Below are positions 1 through 8,595 of a stretch of DNA of 49,572 nucleotides, piece by piece. The stretch spans positions 1-49,572 of the forward strand of contig NZ_MUMH01000030.1 in NCBI RefSeq assembly GCF_002155965.1, written 5' to 3'. The notes under the pieces are model-generated. The model saw only the letters and a list, made by a program, of their open reading frames with translations. It made no database searches and was not told where the DNA came from. Within the stretch, counting starts at the first letter, position 1; each line of letters opens with the position of its first letter. This DNA comes from Allokutzneria sp. NRRL B-24872 (GTDB taxonomy: Bacteria; Actinomycetota; Actinomycetes; Mycobacteriales; Pseudonocardiaceae). The position numbers and the translations under genes are program-made.

Positions 1-324
1 CACCGTGACGGTGGGGCGCGTGGTGGTGGGGTTCGGCGTGGTGGGGATGCCGGTCGGGCTGACCGTGATCGTGGGCTGCACCTGGCTGGTGGTCGGCACT
101 CCGCCGGCGGGCGGGGCCTCCGAGGCACCGAAGGGCGAGGCCAGCGCGGCCCCGCCGATGCCGATGACAGCGACACCCGCCGCGATACCGCCGGCGGCCC
201 ACGCGCGGCCTCGGGCGACGCTGCGCTTGGCGGCAGCGAGAACGGTCGTGGGGTGGAAGTTCACAGTGGGTTCCTCTCCGAGCGCGCGACCCAGCAGTGA
301 GCGGGCCTCGGCGAACTCGTTCAT
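1..324 (-). CDS. Putative anti-sigma-like membrane protein (C-terminus cut by window edge)
   Basis: The first 108 codons are visible; the rest lies beyond the left edge. The protein starts MNEFAEARSLL, has a short cytoplasmic stretch with basic residues, one hydrophobic Ala/Gly/Val-rich segment at about residues 42-63, then a Pro/Thr-rich linker, giving the outline of a single-pass protein with an extracytoplasmic C-terminus. It begins 20 nt after the sigma factor stop codon, with GAGGAG just upstream of the ATG. It has the same layout as the protein at 12330-13196, which also follows a sigma factor gene. Role as anti-sigma or sensor partner is inferred from position and topology only; no zinc-binding anti-sigma motif is visible. 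Confidence 0.7.
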   Translation of the reverse strand, partial: MNEFAEARSLLGRALGEEPTVNFHPTTVLAAAKRSVARGRAWAAGGIAAGVAVIGIGGAALASPFGASEAPPAGGVPTTSQVQPTITVSPTGIPTTPNPTTTRPTVTV

Positions 325-344
325 GTCGGTCAGCTCCTCATGGC

Positions 345-857
345 TCACCGCTGTACCTCCAAAACCGCGTAGTCCCGCTGGTCAGCAAGCACTTTTCGCA
401 GTGCGGCCAGGCCCTTGGACGCCTGGCTCTTCACGGTTCCCTGGGCGCAGCCGAGCAGGTTCGCGACCTCCTCGACGGACTGGTCCTCCCAGAACCGCAG
501 CACCACAACGGCCCGCTGCCTGGCTGGCAGCTGGGCGAGCGCCCTCCGCAGATCGAGGGCCTCCTCACTGCTGACCGCGGGTACGGCCACCTCCGGCAGC
601 TCGGCGGACGCGCGCTCCCGCCGACGCCAGAACCTCCGCGACTCGTCGATCGTGGTTCGCACAAGCACCTGGCGCGCGTAGGCATCGACAGACCCGTCTT
701 TCTGGATCTTGTGCCACGACTTGAACAGCTTGATCAGAGCTGCCTGCACCAAGTCCTCCGCGCGGTGCCAATCACCGCACAGCAGGAACGCGGTTCGCCG
801 CAGAGCGACACCACGGGCTTGGACGAACTCGACGAACTCGGCGTCGCGATCGGTCAC
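345..857 (-). CDS. SigE-family ECF RNA polymerase sigma factor
   Basis: A 170-residue sigma-70 family protein. Region 2 includes [19 protein letters not shown] near residues 20-38 and region 4 includes LPARQRAVVVLRFWEDQS followed by the helix-turn-helix VEEVANLLGCAQGTVKSQ near residues 115-152. Length and sequence fit the actinobacterial SigE-type ECF subfamily. It is followed by a membrane protein gene in the same direction, a typical sigma/regulator pair. A close paralogue with the same neighbour type lies at 13193-13726. The regulon is not visible from sequence. Confidence 0.93.
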   Translation of the reverse strand: MTDRDAEFVEFVQARGVALRRTAFLLCGDWHRAEDLVQAALIKLFKSWHKIQKDGSVDAYARQVLVRTTIDESRRFWRRRERASAELPEVAVPAVSSEEALDLRRALAQLPARQRAVVVLRFWEDQSVEEVANLLGCAQGTVKSQASKGLAALRKVLADQRDYAVLEVQR

Positions 858-935
858 TGGGCCTCCAAAACGGTCTCGCCCCTCGATACGAGACGGGACG
901 CGCCAGGGGTTGCCCGGTTCAGAAAGTGATCGCGG

Positions 936-2411
936 TCACCTGCGGAGCTTGCGCAGCAGCGGCCAGCACAGGATCAGCGCGATGACGGCGTAGACGACCA
1001 CCGAGAACGTGGTGTTGACCAGGCCGGAGAGGTGGCCGTCGCTGATCTGCAGCGCGCGCCGCATCTGCTGCTCGGCGTTGGGGCCGAGGATCACGCCGAG
1101 CACCGCGGGCAACACCGGCAGCCCGAAGCGCCGCATCATGAACCCGACCAGCCCGATCACGAAGAGGATCACCAGGTCCAGCACCTCGCCGCCGACGGCG
1201 TAGGCACCGACGCTGGCGAAGAACAGGATGCCCGCGTAGAGGTAGGGCCTGGGCAGCCGCAGCAGCTTCGCCCACACCGGAGCCAGCGGCAGGTTGAGCA
1301 CGAGCAGCAGCACGGTGCCGATGAACATGCTCGCGATGAGTGCCCACACGAGCGCGGACTCCCGTTGGAACAGCAGCGGTCCCGGCTGGATGCCGAACTG
1401 CTGGAACGCGACGAGCATGACCGCGGCGGTGGCCGTGGTCGGCAGACCGAGCGTCAGCATCGAGACCATCGTGCCCGCGGCCGAGGCGCTCGCGGTGGCC
1501 TCGGGACCGGCGACGCCCTCGATGGCGCCCTTGCCCCACTCGTCCTTGCGCTTGGAGAGCTTGCGCTCGGTCACGTACGACAGGAACGTCGGGATCTCGG
1601 CTCCACCAGCGGGAATCGCGCCGAACGGGAAGCCGATCAGCGGTCCGCGCAGCCAGGGCTTCCACGACCGCCGGAGGTCCTCGCGGCCGAGCCACGGGCG
1701 CCCGACCGGGATCGGCTGGGCCAGCTTGCGGCGCAGGTGCGCGGCCACCCACAGGGACTCGCCGATCGCGAACAGGCCGACCGCGACCACCACGACGTCG
1801 ATGCCGTCGGCGAGCTGGAGCGCGCCGAAGGTCAGCCGCTGCTGGCCGGTCATCTCGTCGAGGCCGACGAGCCCGATGGCCAGGCCGATCAGCAGCGACG
1901 CGAAGCCGCGAATCCTGGAGCCGCCGAGCACCGAGGTGACCGCGATGAACGCCAGCAGCATGATCGCGAAGTAGTCGGGGGCGCCGATGTCCACCGCCAC
2001 CGAGGCGACGAACGGCGCGAGCAGCACGAGCAGGGTGGTGCCGACGAGCCCGCCGACGAAGTGCCCGATGGCGGCGGTGGCCAGGGCCTGGGCGCCCCTT
2101 CCCTTGCGCGCCATGGGATTGCCCTCGATGGCCGTCACCACCGCCGCGGTCTCACCGGGGGTGTTCAGCAGGATCGAGGTGGTGGAGCCGCCGAACATGC
2201 CGCCGTAGTAGATCCCGGCGAACATGATGAAGGAGCCGGTCGGGTCGAGGCCGTAGGTCACCGGCAGCAGCAGCGCCACCGCCATGGCGGGCCCGATCCC
2301 CGGCAGGACGCCGATCGCGGTGCCGAGCAGCACGCCGATCACCGCGTACAGCAGGTTGATCGGGGTCAGCGCCGTGCCGAAACCGTTGAGCAGCTGGGTC
2401 AAGGTGTCCAC
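936..2411 (-). CDS. tctA: Tripartite tricarboxylate transporter large permease TctA
   Basis: A 491-residue polytopic membrane protein of the TctA family, the large permease of the tripartite tricarboxylate transporter, which imports citrate-like carboxylates using a cation gradient and a periplasmic-type binding protein. The hallmark Gly/Pro-rich N-terminal segment [19 protein letters not shown] is present near residue 35, and a second glycine-rich repeat, [19 protein letters not shown], near residue 255. It starts with GTG directly after the tctB stop codon with no gap, so it is the last gene of a tctC-tctB-tctA operon. Substrate is not determinable from sequence. Confidence 0.95.
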   Translation of the reverse strand: MDTLTQLLNGFGTALTPINLLYAVIGVLLGTAIGVLPGIGPAMAVALLLPVTYGLDPTGSFIMFAGIYYGGMFGGSTTSILLNTPGETAAVVTAIEGNPMARKGRGAQALATAAIGHFVGGLVGTTLLVLLAPFVASVAVDIGAPDYFAIMLLAFIAVTSVLGGSRIRGFASLLIGLAIGLVGLDEMTGQQRLTFGALQLADGIDVVVVAVGLFAIGESLWVAAHLRRKLAQPIPVGRPWLGREDLRRSWKPWLRGPLIGFPFGAIPAGGAEIPTFLSYVTERKLSKRKDEWGKGAIEGVAGPEATASASAAGTMVSMLTLGLPTTATAAVMLVAFQQFGIQPGPLLFQRESALVWALIASMFIGTVLLLVLNLPLAPVWAKLLRLPRPYLYAGILFFASVGAYAVGGEVLDLVILFVIGLVGFMMRRFGLPVLPAVLGVILGPNAEQQMRRALQISDGHLSGLVNTTFSVVVYAVIALILCWPLLRKLRR

Positions 2412-2906
2412 TCAGAGCACCCCCATCAGCGGGCCACCGGGCAGGTGCACTCCCAGCAGGTTGTTGAAGACCACGTAGGTGACGATCGAAAGCCCCGCTG
2501 CCACAAGGGGGTCGCGCACGAAGTTGCGGCTGCCCAGCGCGTAGGCCGAGCCCCAGAACAGCACCATGCCGGAGACCGGGAACCCGACGAGGTTGATCAG
2601 CACGATGTTCGCCAGGAACGCGGCGGCGAGCAGCAGGACGGTGCGCCAGTCGGCCGGGGCGTCGAGGTCGACGTCCTCCCCCGCCTCGGCCTCGCCCTTG
2701 CCGCCGCGCAGCACGTCCACCGCGAGCAGCACCGACACGAGCACGAGCAGGCCGCCGACGAGGAACGGCACGGCCTTCGGTCCGACCGGACCGCGCTGGG
2801 TGAAGTCGGCGGGGATGCTGATCGCGTCGACGAGCACCAAACCGCCGAGCAGCAGGAGAAAAGCGCACACCCACAGCTCGGAGTGCTGCTTCAGCCTCTC
2901 GGTCAT
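2412..2906 (-). CDS. tctB: Tripartite tricarboxylate transporter small subunit TctB
   Basis: A 164-residue membrane protein with four hydrophobic segments (about residues 12-30, 45-65, 88-108 and 130-150), the size and topology of TctB small permease subunits. The ATG at 2906 overlaps the tctC stop as ATGA, and its own stop abuts the tctA GTG, so all three subunits look translationally coupled. I chose this ATG rather than longer in-frame options because those would lie inside tctC and because the N-terminus MTERLKQHSE followed directly by the first membrane segment is typical. Confidence 0.92.
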   Translation of the reverse strand: MTERLKQHSELWVCAFLLLLGGLVLVDAISIPADFTQRGPVGPKAVPFLVGGLLVLVSVLLAVDVLRGGKGEAEAGEDVDLDAPADWRTVLLLAAAFLANIVLINLVGFPVSGMVLFWGSAYALGSRNFVRDPLVAAGLSIVTYVVFNNLLGVHLPGGPLMGVL

Positions 2907-3895
2907 GCGAGCCCCAGTTCCTTGAGCACGGCGGCGACGCGGACGTTCTCGGCGGTGAGGAACGAGCCGAACTCCTCGGCGGGGGCGTAGGCGTCGGTCC
3001 AGCCGTTGCGCGCCACCGCCTCCCGCCACTGCGGGGTGTCGTGCAGCTGACGGAAGAGCTCGACCAGCGCGGCGCGCTCCTTGTCGGAAATGCCCGGCGG
3101 GGCAACGATTCCGCGCCAGTTGGTGAACTTCACGTCGATCCCGGCCTCGCTCAGCGTCGGGGCGTCGACGCCGGGGATGCGGTTCGGCCCGGTCACCGCG
3201 AGCACGCGCAGCGAACCGGCCTTGATCTGGTCGGCGTACTCACCGACTCCGGAGACACCGAAGGAGATCTTGCGCCCGAGGACCGCGGCGAGCAGTTCTC
3301 CGCCACCGTCGAACTGCACGTAGGTCACGGTCCTCGGGGCAAGTCCGACCGCCTTCGCCATGAGCATGGGCGCGAGGTGGTCGGGGCCTCCTGGCGACGA
3401 GCCACCGCCGACCGGAACGGCGCCGGGGTTCGCCTTCCAGTCCGCGATGAGCTGGCCGATGTTCTGGTACGGGGAATCCTTGCTCACCACGACGATGTCG
3501 GGCTCTTCGGTGAGCTTCGCGATCGGCGTGGTGTCCTGCAGCGAGGACGGCGACCTGTTGGTGTAGACGCTGCCGACGACCCCGAGGCCCATCGACATCA
3601 CCAGCTTGCCGTTGCCGCGCTCGTTCACGATCCTGCCGAGCCCGACCGTCCCGCCCGCGCCGGGCAGGTTGAAGACCTCGGCGTTGCGGATGAGCTCCGC
3701 GTCCTCCATCGCCTTGGCCGCCGTGCGCGCGGTGGTGTCGTAGCCGCCGCCCGGGGCGTTGGGCACGAGCACCCGCAGCCCGCGCAGCTGTGCGCCCGCG
3801 TCACCGTCCGTGCCGGAGGTGAGCAGCGGTGGCACCAGCAGCGCGGCGGCCACAGCTCCCACCGCGGCCAGCCAGTTGCGGACCCGCACGGTCAT
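2903..3895 (-). CDS. tctC: Tripartite tricarboxylate transporter substrate-binding protein TctC
   Basis: A 330-residue exported binding protein of the TctC/Bug family. The N-terminus has two basic residues and a hydrophobic signal or anchor (AAVGAVAAALLVPPLL). The mature part shows family features: LVPNAPGGGYDTTAR near residue 45, GAGGTVGLGRI, the VGGGSSPGGPDHL loop and WRGIVAPPGISD. It captures the carboxylate outside the membrane and delivers it to TctAB. It is the first gene of tctCBA. Open reading continues upstream to about 4228, but that part lacks a signal peptide and overlaps the divergent gene, so the ATG at 3895 is preferred. Confidence 0.92.
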   Translation of the reverse strand: MTVRVRNWLAAVGAVAAALLVPPLLTSGTDGDAGAQLRGLRVLVPNAPGGGYDTTARTAAKAMEDAELIRNAEVFNLPGAGGTVGLGRIVNERGNGKLVMSMGLGVVGSVYTNRSPSSLQDTTPIAKLTEEPDIVVVSKDSPYQNIGQLIADWKANPGAVPVGGGSSPGGPDHLAPMLMAKAVGLAPRTVTYVQFDGGGELLAAVLGRKISFGVSGVGEYADQIKAGSLRVLAVTGPNRIPGVDAPTLSEAGIDVKFTNWRGIVAPPGISDKERAALVELFRQLHDTPQWREAVARNGWTDAYAPAEEFGSFLTAENVRVAAVLKELGLA

Positions 3896-4173
3896 CCCCG
3901 CCTCTGTCGTTGAGTCACGAGCACCGACATCCTGGGGCGAACCCCGCCTCGGCGTCGCGCTTGCGTGCGCAGCGATCGTTGTGGTCGTTGTGTTCACAAC
4001 CCGGAAATCCATAGTGGACCGTCCGGTGAGCGGACCGGAACGCGAAAAAAGCCCACCGTTTCGGGTGAAAGCCCCTGCTCGAGGATTGACCGGGCGCGCG
4101 GGGCACACCACGTTGGCGCTGTGCTTCGCTCCGCCGAGCCAACCCCCACCCTGCTCCTGCCCCCGGGACGGCG
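3896..4173. promoter_or_regulatory. Divergent intergenic region between tctC and the polyprenyl synthetase-like gene
   Basis: This 278-nt gap must hold the promoters for tctCBA (leftward) and the prenyl synthetase-like gene (rightward). It contains a 14-nt palindrome, GTTGTG-TT-CACAAC, at 3987-4000, about 90-105 nt upstream of the tctC start, a plausible operator. A second small inverted repeat, GTCCG-N5-CGGAC, lies near 4021-4035. No gene is visible here. Confidence 0.45.
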
Positions 4174-5100
4174 ATGAACGCCGACCTGGCTGAGATGGTG
4201 GTGCGGGAGTGCGGGCGGCGCTGGCCACGGGGCGCGACGCAGCCGCCGGGCAGGCTGCTGCGGCCGATGCTGGTGCTGGAGTCGGCCATGGCGGTCGGCG
4301 GTGATCCGGTGCGCATCCTGCCCGCTGCGGTCGGCTTCGAGTGCTCGCACGTGGGCGGCCTGGTGCAGGAGGAGATCATCCACCGCGCCGCCGGTCCTGC
4401 CGCTGACGCGATCGTCGCCAGCAACGCGTTGCTCTTCGAGTGGTTCCGCGCGCTCAGCGAGTGCGTCGACCGGGGCGTGCCGCCGGAGCGGGTGACCGAG
4501 GCGATGCGCATTCAGGCCAGCACCGGGCTCGACTCGTGCCGGGGCACGGAGCTGGAGCTGGCACACACCCTCCAGAGTGGACTCGACGGCTACCTCAGGA
4601 TGGCGCGGCTGAAGACGGCCGCACCGCTGACCGCCGCGTGCCGGGTCGGCGCGGTGCTCAGCGGGGCGACTCCGGCGCAGACCAACGCGCTGGCGGAGTT
4701 CGGCGACGGGCTCGGCCTCGCCTACCAGATCCGCGAGGACCTCAAGACCTATGAGCGCAACGTCGAGGCAGTGACCCGGGACGGGCGCGCCGACATCCGC
4801 GTGCGCAGGCTCTCGCTGCCAGTGCTGCTCGCCCACGACGCCGCGAGCCCGCGTGACCGCGCGCGGATCGAGCGGTTGCTCGCGAAGCGATCCGCTCCGG
4901 ACCGCTTACCCCAGCTCGTGGAGATCGTGCGGCGCACCGATGCGTGCGGCACCGCGATGCGAATGGCGGAGCAGCACGCGGCTCACGCGCGGACGGTGCT
5001 CACCGCGCTCCCGCCGAGCGGCCACCGCGTGCGCCTCGCCGGGATGACCTCGACGCTGAACGCGCTCATCCCGGCATCACGTCGCCATGTGGACGGCTAG
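4174..5100 (+). CDS. Polyprenyl synthetase-like protein with degenerate aspartate-rich motifs
   Basis: A 308-residue protein of the all-alpha trans-isoprenyl diphosphate synthase family. Recognisable landmarks are RLLRPMLVLESA (27-38), KTAAPLTAACRVGAVLSG (148-164) and GLAYQIREDLKTYE (181-194). The two catalytic DDxxD motifs are not canonical: the first reads Q65-E66-E67-I-I-H70, the second E188-D189-L-K-T192. Acidic residues could still coordinate magnesium, but the third Asp of both motifs is gone. It may be an atypical prenyl transferase or a non-catalytic homologue. No terpene cyclase, methyltransferase or carotenoid gene sits beside it. Its end overlaps the convergent diguanylate cyclase gene by 24 nt. 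Confidence 0.75.
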   Translation: MNADLAEMVVRECGRRWPRGATQPPGRLLRPMLVLESAMAVGGDPVRILPAAVGFECSHVGGLVQEEIIHRAAGPAADAIVASNALLFEWFRALSECVDRGVPPERVTEAMRIQASTGLDSCRGTELELAHTLQSGLDGYLRMARLKTAAPLTAACRVGAVLSGATPAQTNALAEFGDGLGLAYQIREDLKTYERNVEAVTRDGRADIRVRRLSLPVLLAHDAASPRDRARIERLLAKRSAPDRLPQLVEIVRRTDACGTAMRMAEQHAAHARTVLTALPPSGHRVRLAGMTSTLNALIPASRRHVDG

Positions 5101-6600
5101 CGTTCCCTTGCCGCGGTTCTTGGCCTGGTACATCGCGCTGTCCGCCAAGCGCAGCAGCTGATCCGCCGCGTCGGCTGAGCCCTCCAGGTCTCGCGCGTCA
5201 GCGGCGCTGGCGAGGCCGACGCTCGCGCGCACCGTGTGCTCGACGCCGTCGACGCTGTAGGGCTTGGACAGCTCGGCGAGCAGCTTCGCGCCGATGTCGT
5301 GGCAGCGCCGGCCGGGCTCGACGATGATCACTCCGAACTCGTCGCCGCCGAGCCGGGCGGCGAGGTCCGGTGACCGCACCACCGCGCGCAACCGGGCCGC
5401 GATCCCGGCGAGCACCCGGTCCCCCACGGCGTGCCCGTGCCGGTCGTTGATCATCTTGAAGTCGTCCAGGTCCACGAAGAGCACGGCTGGCTCCGTGCCG
5501 GGGTGCGCCAGCAGGCGTTCCAGCTGCTCGCGGAAGGCGATGCGGTTCGGCAGTCCGGTGAGCGCGTCGTGGTAGGCCTGGTAGCGCAGGCGCCGCTGGT
5601 GGTCCCAGAGGCGGCGGACCAGGCGCTCGTTGTCGACCATCGTGACGAACTGGCGGACCAGCACGATCGCGACCACGCCGAGTTCGACGTAGGTCTCGCC
5701 GGGGCTCAGCTTGGCGCCGACCGCCGTGGACAGGCCGATGAACATCAGCGTGGCCAGCACCGGCAGGTACGGCGCGACGAAGTGCATGTGGTCGGCGAGG
5801 CCCGCCTTGCGCCTGGGGCCGCTGTCGCGGCTGCGCACCGGAACCCACGGCGTCAGCGCGTAGAACACGCCCGCGCAGACGAAGGTGATGTCGGCCAGGA
5901 AGCGCACGGTCTCGAACGGAACGCCCTTGGGGATCAGGTAGCCCAGGCCCCACGATCCGCAGATCTGGGCGAAGAAACCCATGCACACCAACAACATCGC
6001 GATCTGGCGCTCTTCCTGCCGCTTGCGCGAGAGCGCCATCAGGATCACCAGCAGCACCAGGAACTCGATCGGCCTGCTGATCAGGATCGCGGGGCTCAGC
6101 GTGCGCTGGTCGTCCATCAGCGCCGGTTGCAGCGCGGTGACCCAGCTGAGCACGACGGCCGAGCTGGTGACGATCAGACCGTCCAACCAGAACAGCAGCC
6201 GGTCGCGCGAGCTGGAGCGGCGCGGCGTCGGACCGTTGCGGCGGGCCAGCACCAGCACGGCGGCCAAGGTGAGCAGGGTGCTCGCGGTGAAGATCGCCGG
6301 GGCCGAGCTGAGCGCGGCCCGCAGGCTCCCGCCGGAGAGGTCGACCCAGAAGTAGATGACGCAGAACGACAGCCGGAACAGGGCGGCGACCGCGAGCAGC
6401 ACCCGCCAGCGGCGGTCGGTGCCGGGCGCGCGGCGGGCGGTGATCACGAACCCGGCGACGGCGGCCAGGTTGGCCAGGATCTCCAGCACCTTGTCCGCGC
6501 GCCACACCACGACGTCGGGCAGCCCGGAGAAGCGCAGTGCGACCATCAGCGCCACCAGGGACGCGAGCAGCACGAGCGCGAAGGCCTTCAGGTTCCTCAC
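5077..6600 (-). CDS. Membrane-bound GGDEF diguanylate cyclase
   Basis: A 507-residue protein with about eight to ten hydrophobic segments in residues 1-290, then a linker and a C-terminal GGDEF domain. The active-site motif GGDEF is at about residues 418-422, with the product-inhibition RxxD site (RSPD) five residues upstream, so it looks like an active cyclase making c-di-GMP from two GTP under feedback control. I chose GTG at 6600 because GGAGG lies just upstream; longer TTG/GTG starts up to 6657 are possible. The membrane part presumably senses a signal that cannot be named. Overlaps the preceding convergent gene at its 3' end. Confidence 0.9.
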   Translation of the reverse strand: MRNLKAFALVLLASLVALMVALRFSGLPDVVVWRADKVLEILANLAAVAGFVITARRAPGTDRRWRVLLAVAALFRLSFCVIYFWVDLSGGSLRAALSSAPAIFTASTLLTLAAVLVLARRNGPTPRRSSSRDRLLFWLDGLIVTSSAVVLSWVTALQPALMDDQRTLSPAILISRPIEFLVLLVILMALSRKRQEERQIAMLLVCMGFFAQICGSWGLGYLIPKGVPFETVRFLADITFVCAGVFYALTPWVPVRSRDSGPRRKAGLADHMHFVAPYLPVLATLMFIGLSTAVGAKLSPGETYVELGVVAIVLVRQFVTMVDNERLVRRLWDHQRRLRYQAYHDALTGLPNRIAFREQLERLLAHPGTEPAVLFVDLDDFKMINDRHGHAVGDRVLAGIAARLRAVVRSPDLAARLGGDEFGVIIVEPGRRCHDIGAKLLAELSKPYSVDGVEHTVRASVGLASAADARDLEGSADAADQLLRLADSAMYQAKNRGKGTLAVHMAT

Positions 6601-6681
6601 GAGCCCTCCGCGCGTCGGGTCGTCCCGCACAGTAGTAATCCCCCGCCGGGCCGACAATCAGCCGACCGGCCGACACTGGAC

Positions 6682-7329
6682 TCAGTCCCAGGTGACGAGG
6701 CCGTGCCGGTGCGCGTAGATCACCGCCTGGACCCTGGTGGACACCCCGAGCTTGGCGAGCACCTTGGCGATGTGGATCTTCACCGTGCCCGCGCTGATGA
6801 ACAGCTCCTCGGCGATCTCGGCGTTGCTGAGCCCCCGCGCGAGGCTGAGCAGCACGTCGACCTCCCTCGGCGTCAGCTCGGCCAGCTCGGGGGTGGCCGG
6901 GCGAGGGGAGGTCTGCGCGAAACGGCGCACCACCCGCCGCGTGACCTGCGGGTCGATCAGCCCCTGGCCCCGGTGGGCGGCCCGGACGGCGTCGACGAAG
7001 AGCGCGGGCTCGCTGTCCTTGAGCACGAACCCGACCGCCCCGGCCTGGAGCGCTCCGAAGAGGTACTCGTCGGTGTCGAAGGTGGTCAGCGCGATCACCG
7101 AGGGCGCGGGGGTGAGCGCGCAGACCCTGCTGATCGCGGTGAGCCCGTCCATCCTCGGCATCCGCAGGTCGGTGAAGACCACGTCGGGGCGGCGGCGCTC
7201 GGTCAGGGCGACGACGTCGTGCCCGTCAGCGGCCTCGCCGATCACCTCGATGTCCGGTTCGCCGTCGAGCAGCAGCCGGAGCCCCGTGCGCGCGGCGGCC
7301 TGGTCGTCGGCGACCAGCACGCGAATCAT
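6682..7329 (-). CDS. NarL/LuxR-family response regulator
   Basis: A 215-residue two-component regulator. The receiver domain (1-120) has the acidic pair D8/D9, phospho-acceptor D54 (VVFTDLRMPRMDG) and the conserved Lys in VLKD. The C-terminal LuxR-type helix-turn-helix (about 148-205) has LTPREVDVLLSLARGLSNAE and GTVKIHIAKVLAKLGV. Its ATG overlaps the stop of the upstream kinase gene as ATGA, so kinase and regulator are co-translated partners. Targets are unknown; the divergent hydrolase gene is one candidate. Confidence 0.95.
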   Translation of the reverse strand: MIRVLVADDQAAARTGLRLLLDGEPDIEVIGEAADGHDVVALTERRRPDVVFTDLRMPRMDGLTAISRVCALTPAPSVIALTTFDTDEYLFGALQAGAVGFVLKDSEPALFVDAVRAAHRGQGLIDPQVTRRVVRRFAQTSPRPATPELAELTPREVDVLLSLARGLSNAEIAEELFISAGTVKIHIAKVLAKLGVSTRVQAVIYAHRHGLVTWD

Positions 7330-8426
7330 CCCAGTCCTCGATTCACCGGCAGGGTGGCCTCGACCAGCCATCCCCGAGGATCGCGCGGCCCCGCGACCAC
7401 CGAGCCGCCCAGGTGCTCGGCGCGCTCGCGCATGCCGCGCAGACCGTTCCCCTCAGGCACCGTATCGGTGCCCACGCCGTCGTCCTCCACGGTGATCAGC
7501 AAGTTCGCACCGGCCACGCGCACGCGGACAGCCGCGTTGTGCGCGCCGGAGTGCCGGACGACGTTGGTCAGCGCCTCCTGCACGATCCGGTAGCCGCACC
7601 CCTGCACCTTCTCCGGCAGGTTCGGCAGGTCGTCGAGCTTGACGGTCACCGTCAAGTCCGGGCAGCTCAGCCGCTCCACCAGCGCGGGCAGCTCGCTCAG
7701 CCGGGGTTCGTCCTCGCGCAGCACCTCGATGAGGCCGCGGATCTCGCCGAGCGCTTCAGCGGACAGCTCGGCGATCGTGCGCAGCGCGTCCTCGCCGTCG
7801 GCTTCGCGGCGCCCGCCCATGGCCCGCAACCGGATCGCGCTCAGGTGGTGCCCGGCGACGTCGTGCACGTCCCGCGCGATCCGCGCCCGCTCCTCCGCCC
7901 GCGCGCGCTGCTGCTCGGCGACGTGCAACCGCTGGAGCTGGCGCGCGTGGTCGCGGTGCACGCGCAGCGCGTAGCCGAAGGACACCGGCATCAGCGCGAG
8001 CCCCGTGCTGACGAGCACGTCAGACGGCAGCAGTCGTCCGCCGAACACCGCCATCAGGCCCAGGTTCCACCCGACCGCGCCCATCGCGAACAGCGGCAAC
8101 CAACGGCGTTCGCAGTGGTAGGCGACCAGGTAGGCGCCGATCACCACCGGCCACGGGGGCACGTGGTGCTCAAGGGGCACCGACACGAGGGTGATCAGGG
8201 CGGAAACGGTGATCGCGGGCAACGGGAACCGCCTGCACAGCGCGATCGGCGCGCACGCGGCGAACACGAGCAGCAGCCACAGGCCGTCGCGGGGCACCTG
8301 CTTCCAGATCCTGTCGTCCACGCCGACGACGAAGTCCAGCGCGGGCAGGCCGAGGGTGAGCGCCAGGACGAGCACCGCGAGCACGACATCGCGGGTCCAC
8401 GGCGACAACCGGCTTCCTGGAGCCAT
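7326..8426 (-). CDS. NarL-type sensor histidine kinase (HisKA_3)
   Basis: A 366-residue kinase. The N-terminus has about four to five hydrophobic segments (residues 14-155), with little extracytoplasmic sequence, then the dimerisation domain with phospho-acceptor H188 in RIARDVHDVAGHHLSAIRL, and a C-terminal ATPase with N-box (EALTNVVRHS) and G-box (VGTDTVPEGNGLRGMRERA). ATG 8426 is preceded by GGGAGAGG. It pairs with the overlapping response regulator gene. It is transcribed divergently from the secreted hydrolase at 8596. Confidence 0.93.
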   Translation of the reverse strand: MAPGSRLSPWTRDVVLAVLVLALTLGLPALDFVVGVDDRIWKQVPRDGLWLLLVFAACAPIALCRRFPLPAITVSALITLVSVPLEHHVPPWPVVIGAYLVAYHCERRWLPLFAMGAVGWNLGLMAVFGGRLLPSDVLVSTGLALMPVSFGYALRVHRDHARQLQRLHVAEQQRARAEERARIARDVHDVAGHHLSAIRLRAMGGRREADGEDALRTIAELSAEALGEIRGLIEVLREDEPRLSELPALVERLSCPDLTVTVKLDDLPNLPEKVQGCGYRIVQEALTNVVRHSGAHNAAVRVRVAGANLLITVEDDGVGTDTVPEGNGLRGMRERAEHLGGSVVAGPRDPRGWLVEATLPVNRGLG

Positions 8427-8595
8427 GACACACCTCTCCCGGGAAATATATGCCGAAAGGCAGATGGCGGCAGCGCCGCGCGGCACCAACCTTGTCGTGA
8501 CAGGCTTTCCCGAGGCCCGTTCCCACGTTAGCGACAGAAATCCTTGCACAGCAAGGAGTCCACTATGGACAGACAGTCCGGGGGAGAAGAGGTTC
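8427..8595. promoter_or_regulatory. Divergent promoter region with stacked inverted repeats
   Basis: The region separates the sensor kinase (leftward) from the secreted hydrolase (rightward). It contains CCTTGC-ACA-GCAAGG at 8542-8556 and GTCCA-CTA-TGGAC at 8558-8570, both perfect, followed by a further GTCC at about 8576. The repeats sit 25-55 nt before the hydrolase start, where an operator would act. The second repeat belongs to a motif that recurs through the window. Confidence 0.4.

Noticed and set aside
1032-2990. 652-codon plus-strand frame opposite tctA and tctB
   Set aside because: Composition is His/Gln/Arg/Glu repeats typical of reversed membrane-protein codons; the minus-strand tct genes are unambiguous.
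4174-6600. Terpenoid or carotenoid biosynthetic cluster around the prenyl synthetase homologue
   Set aside because: The neighbours are a transporter, a diguanylate cyclase and regulators; no cyclase, desaturase, P450 or prenyl acceptor enzyme is present, and the active-site motifs are degenerate.
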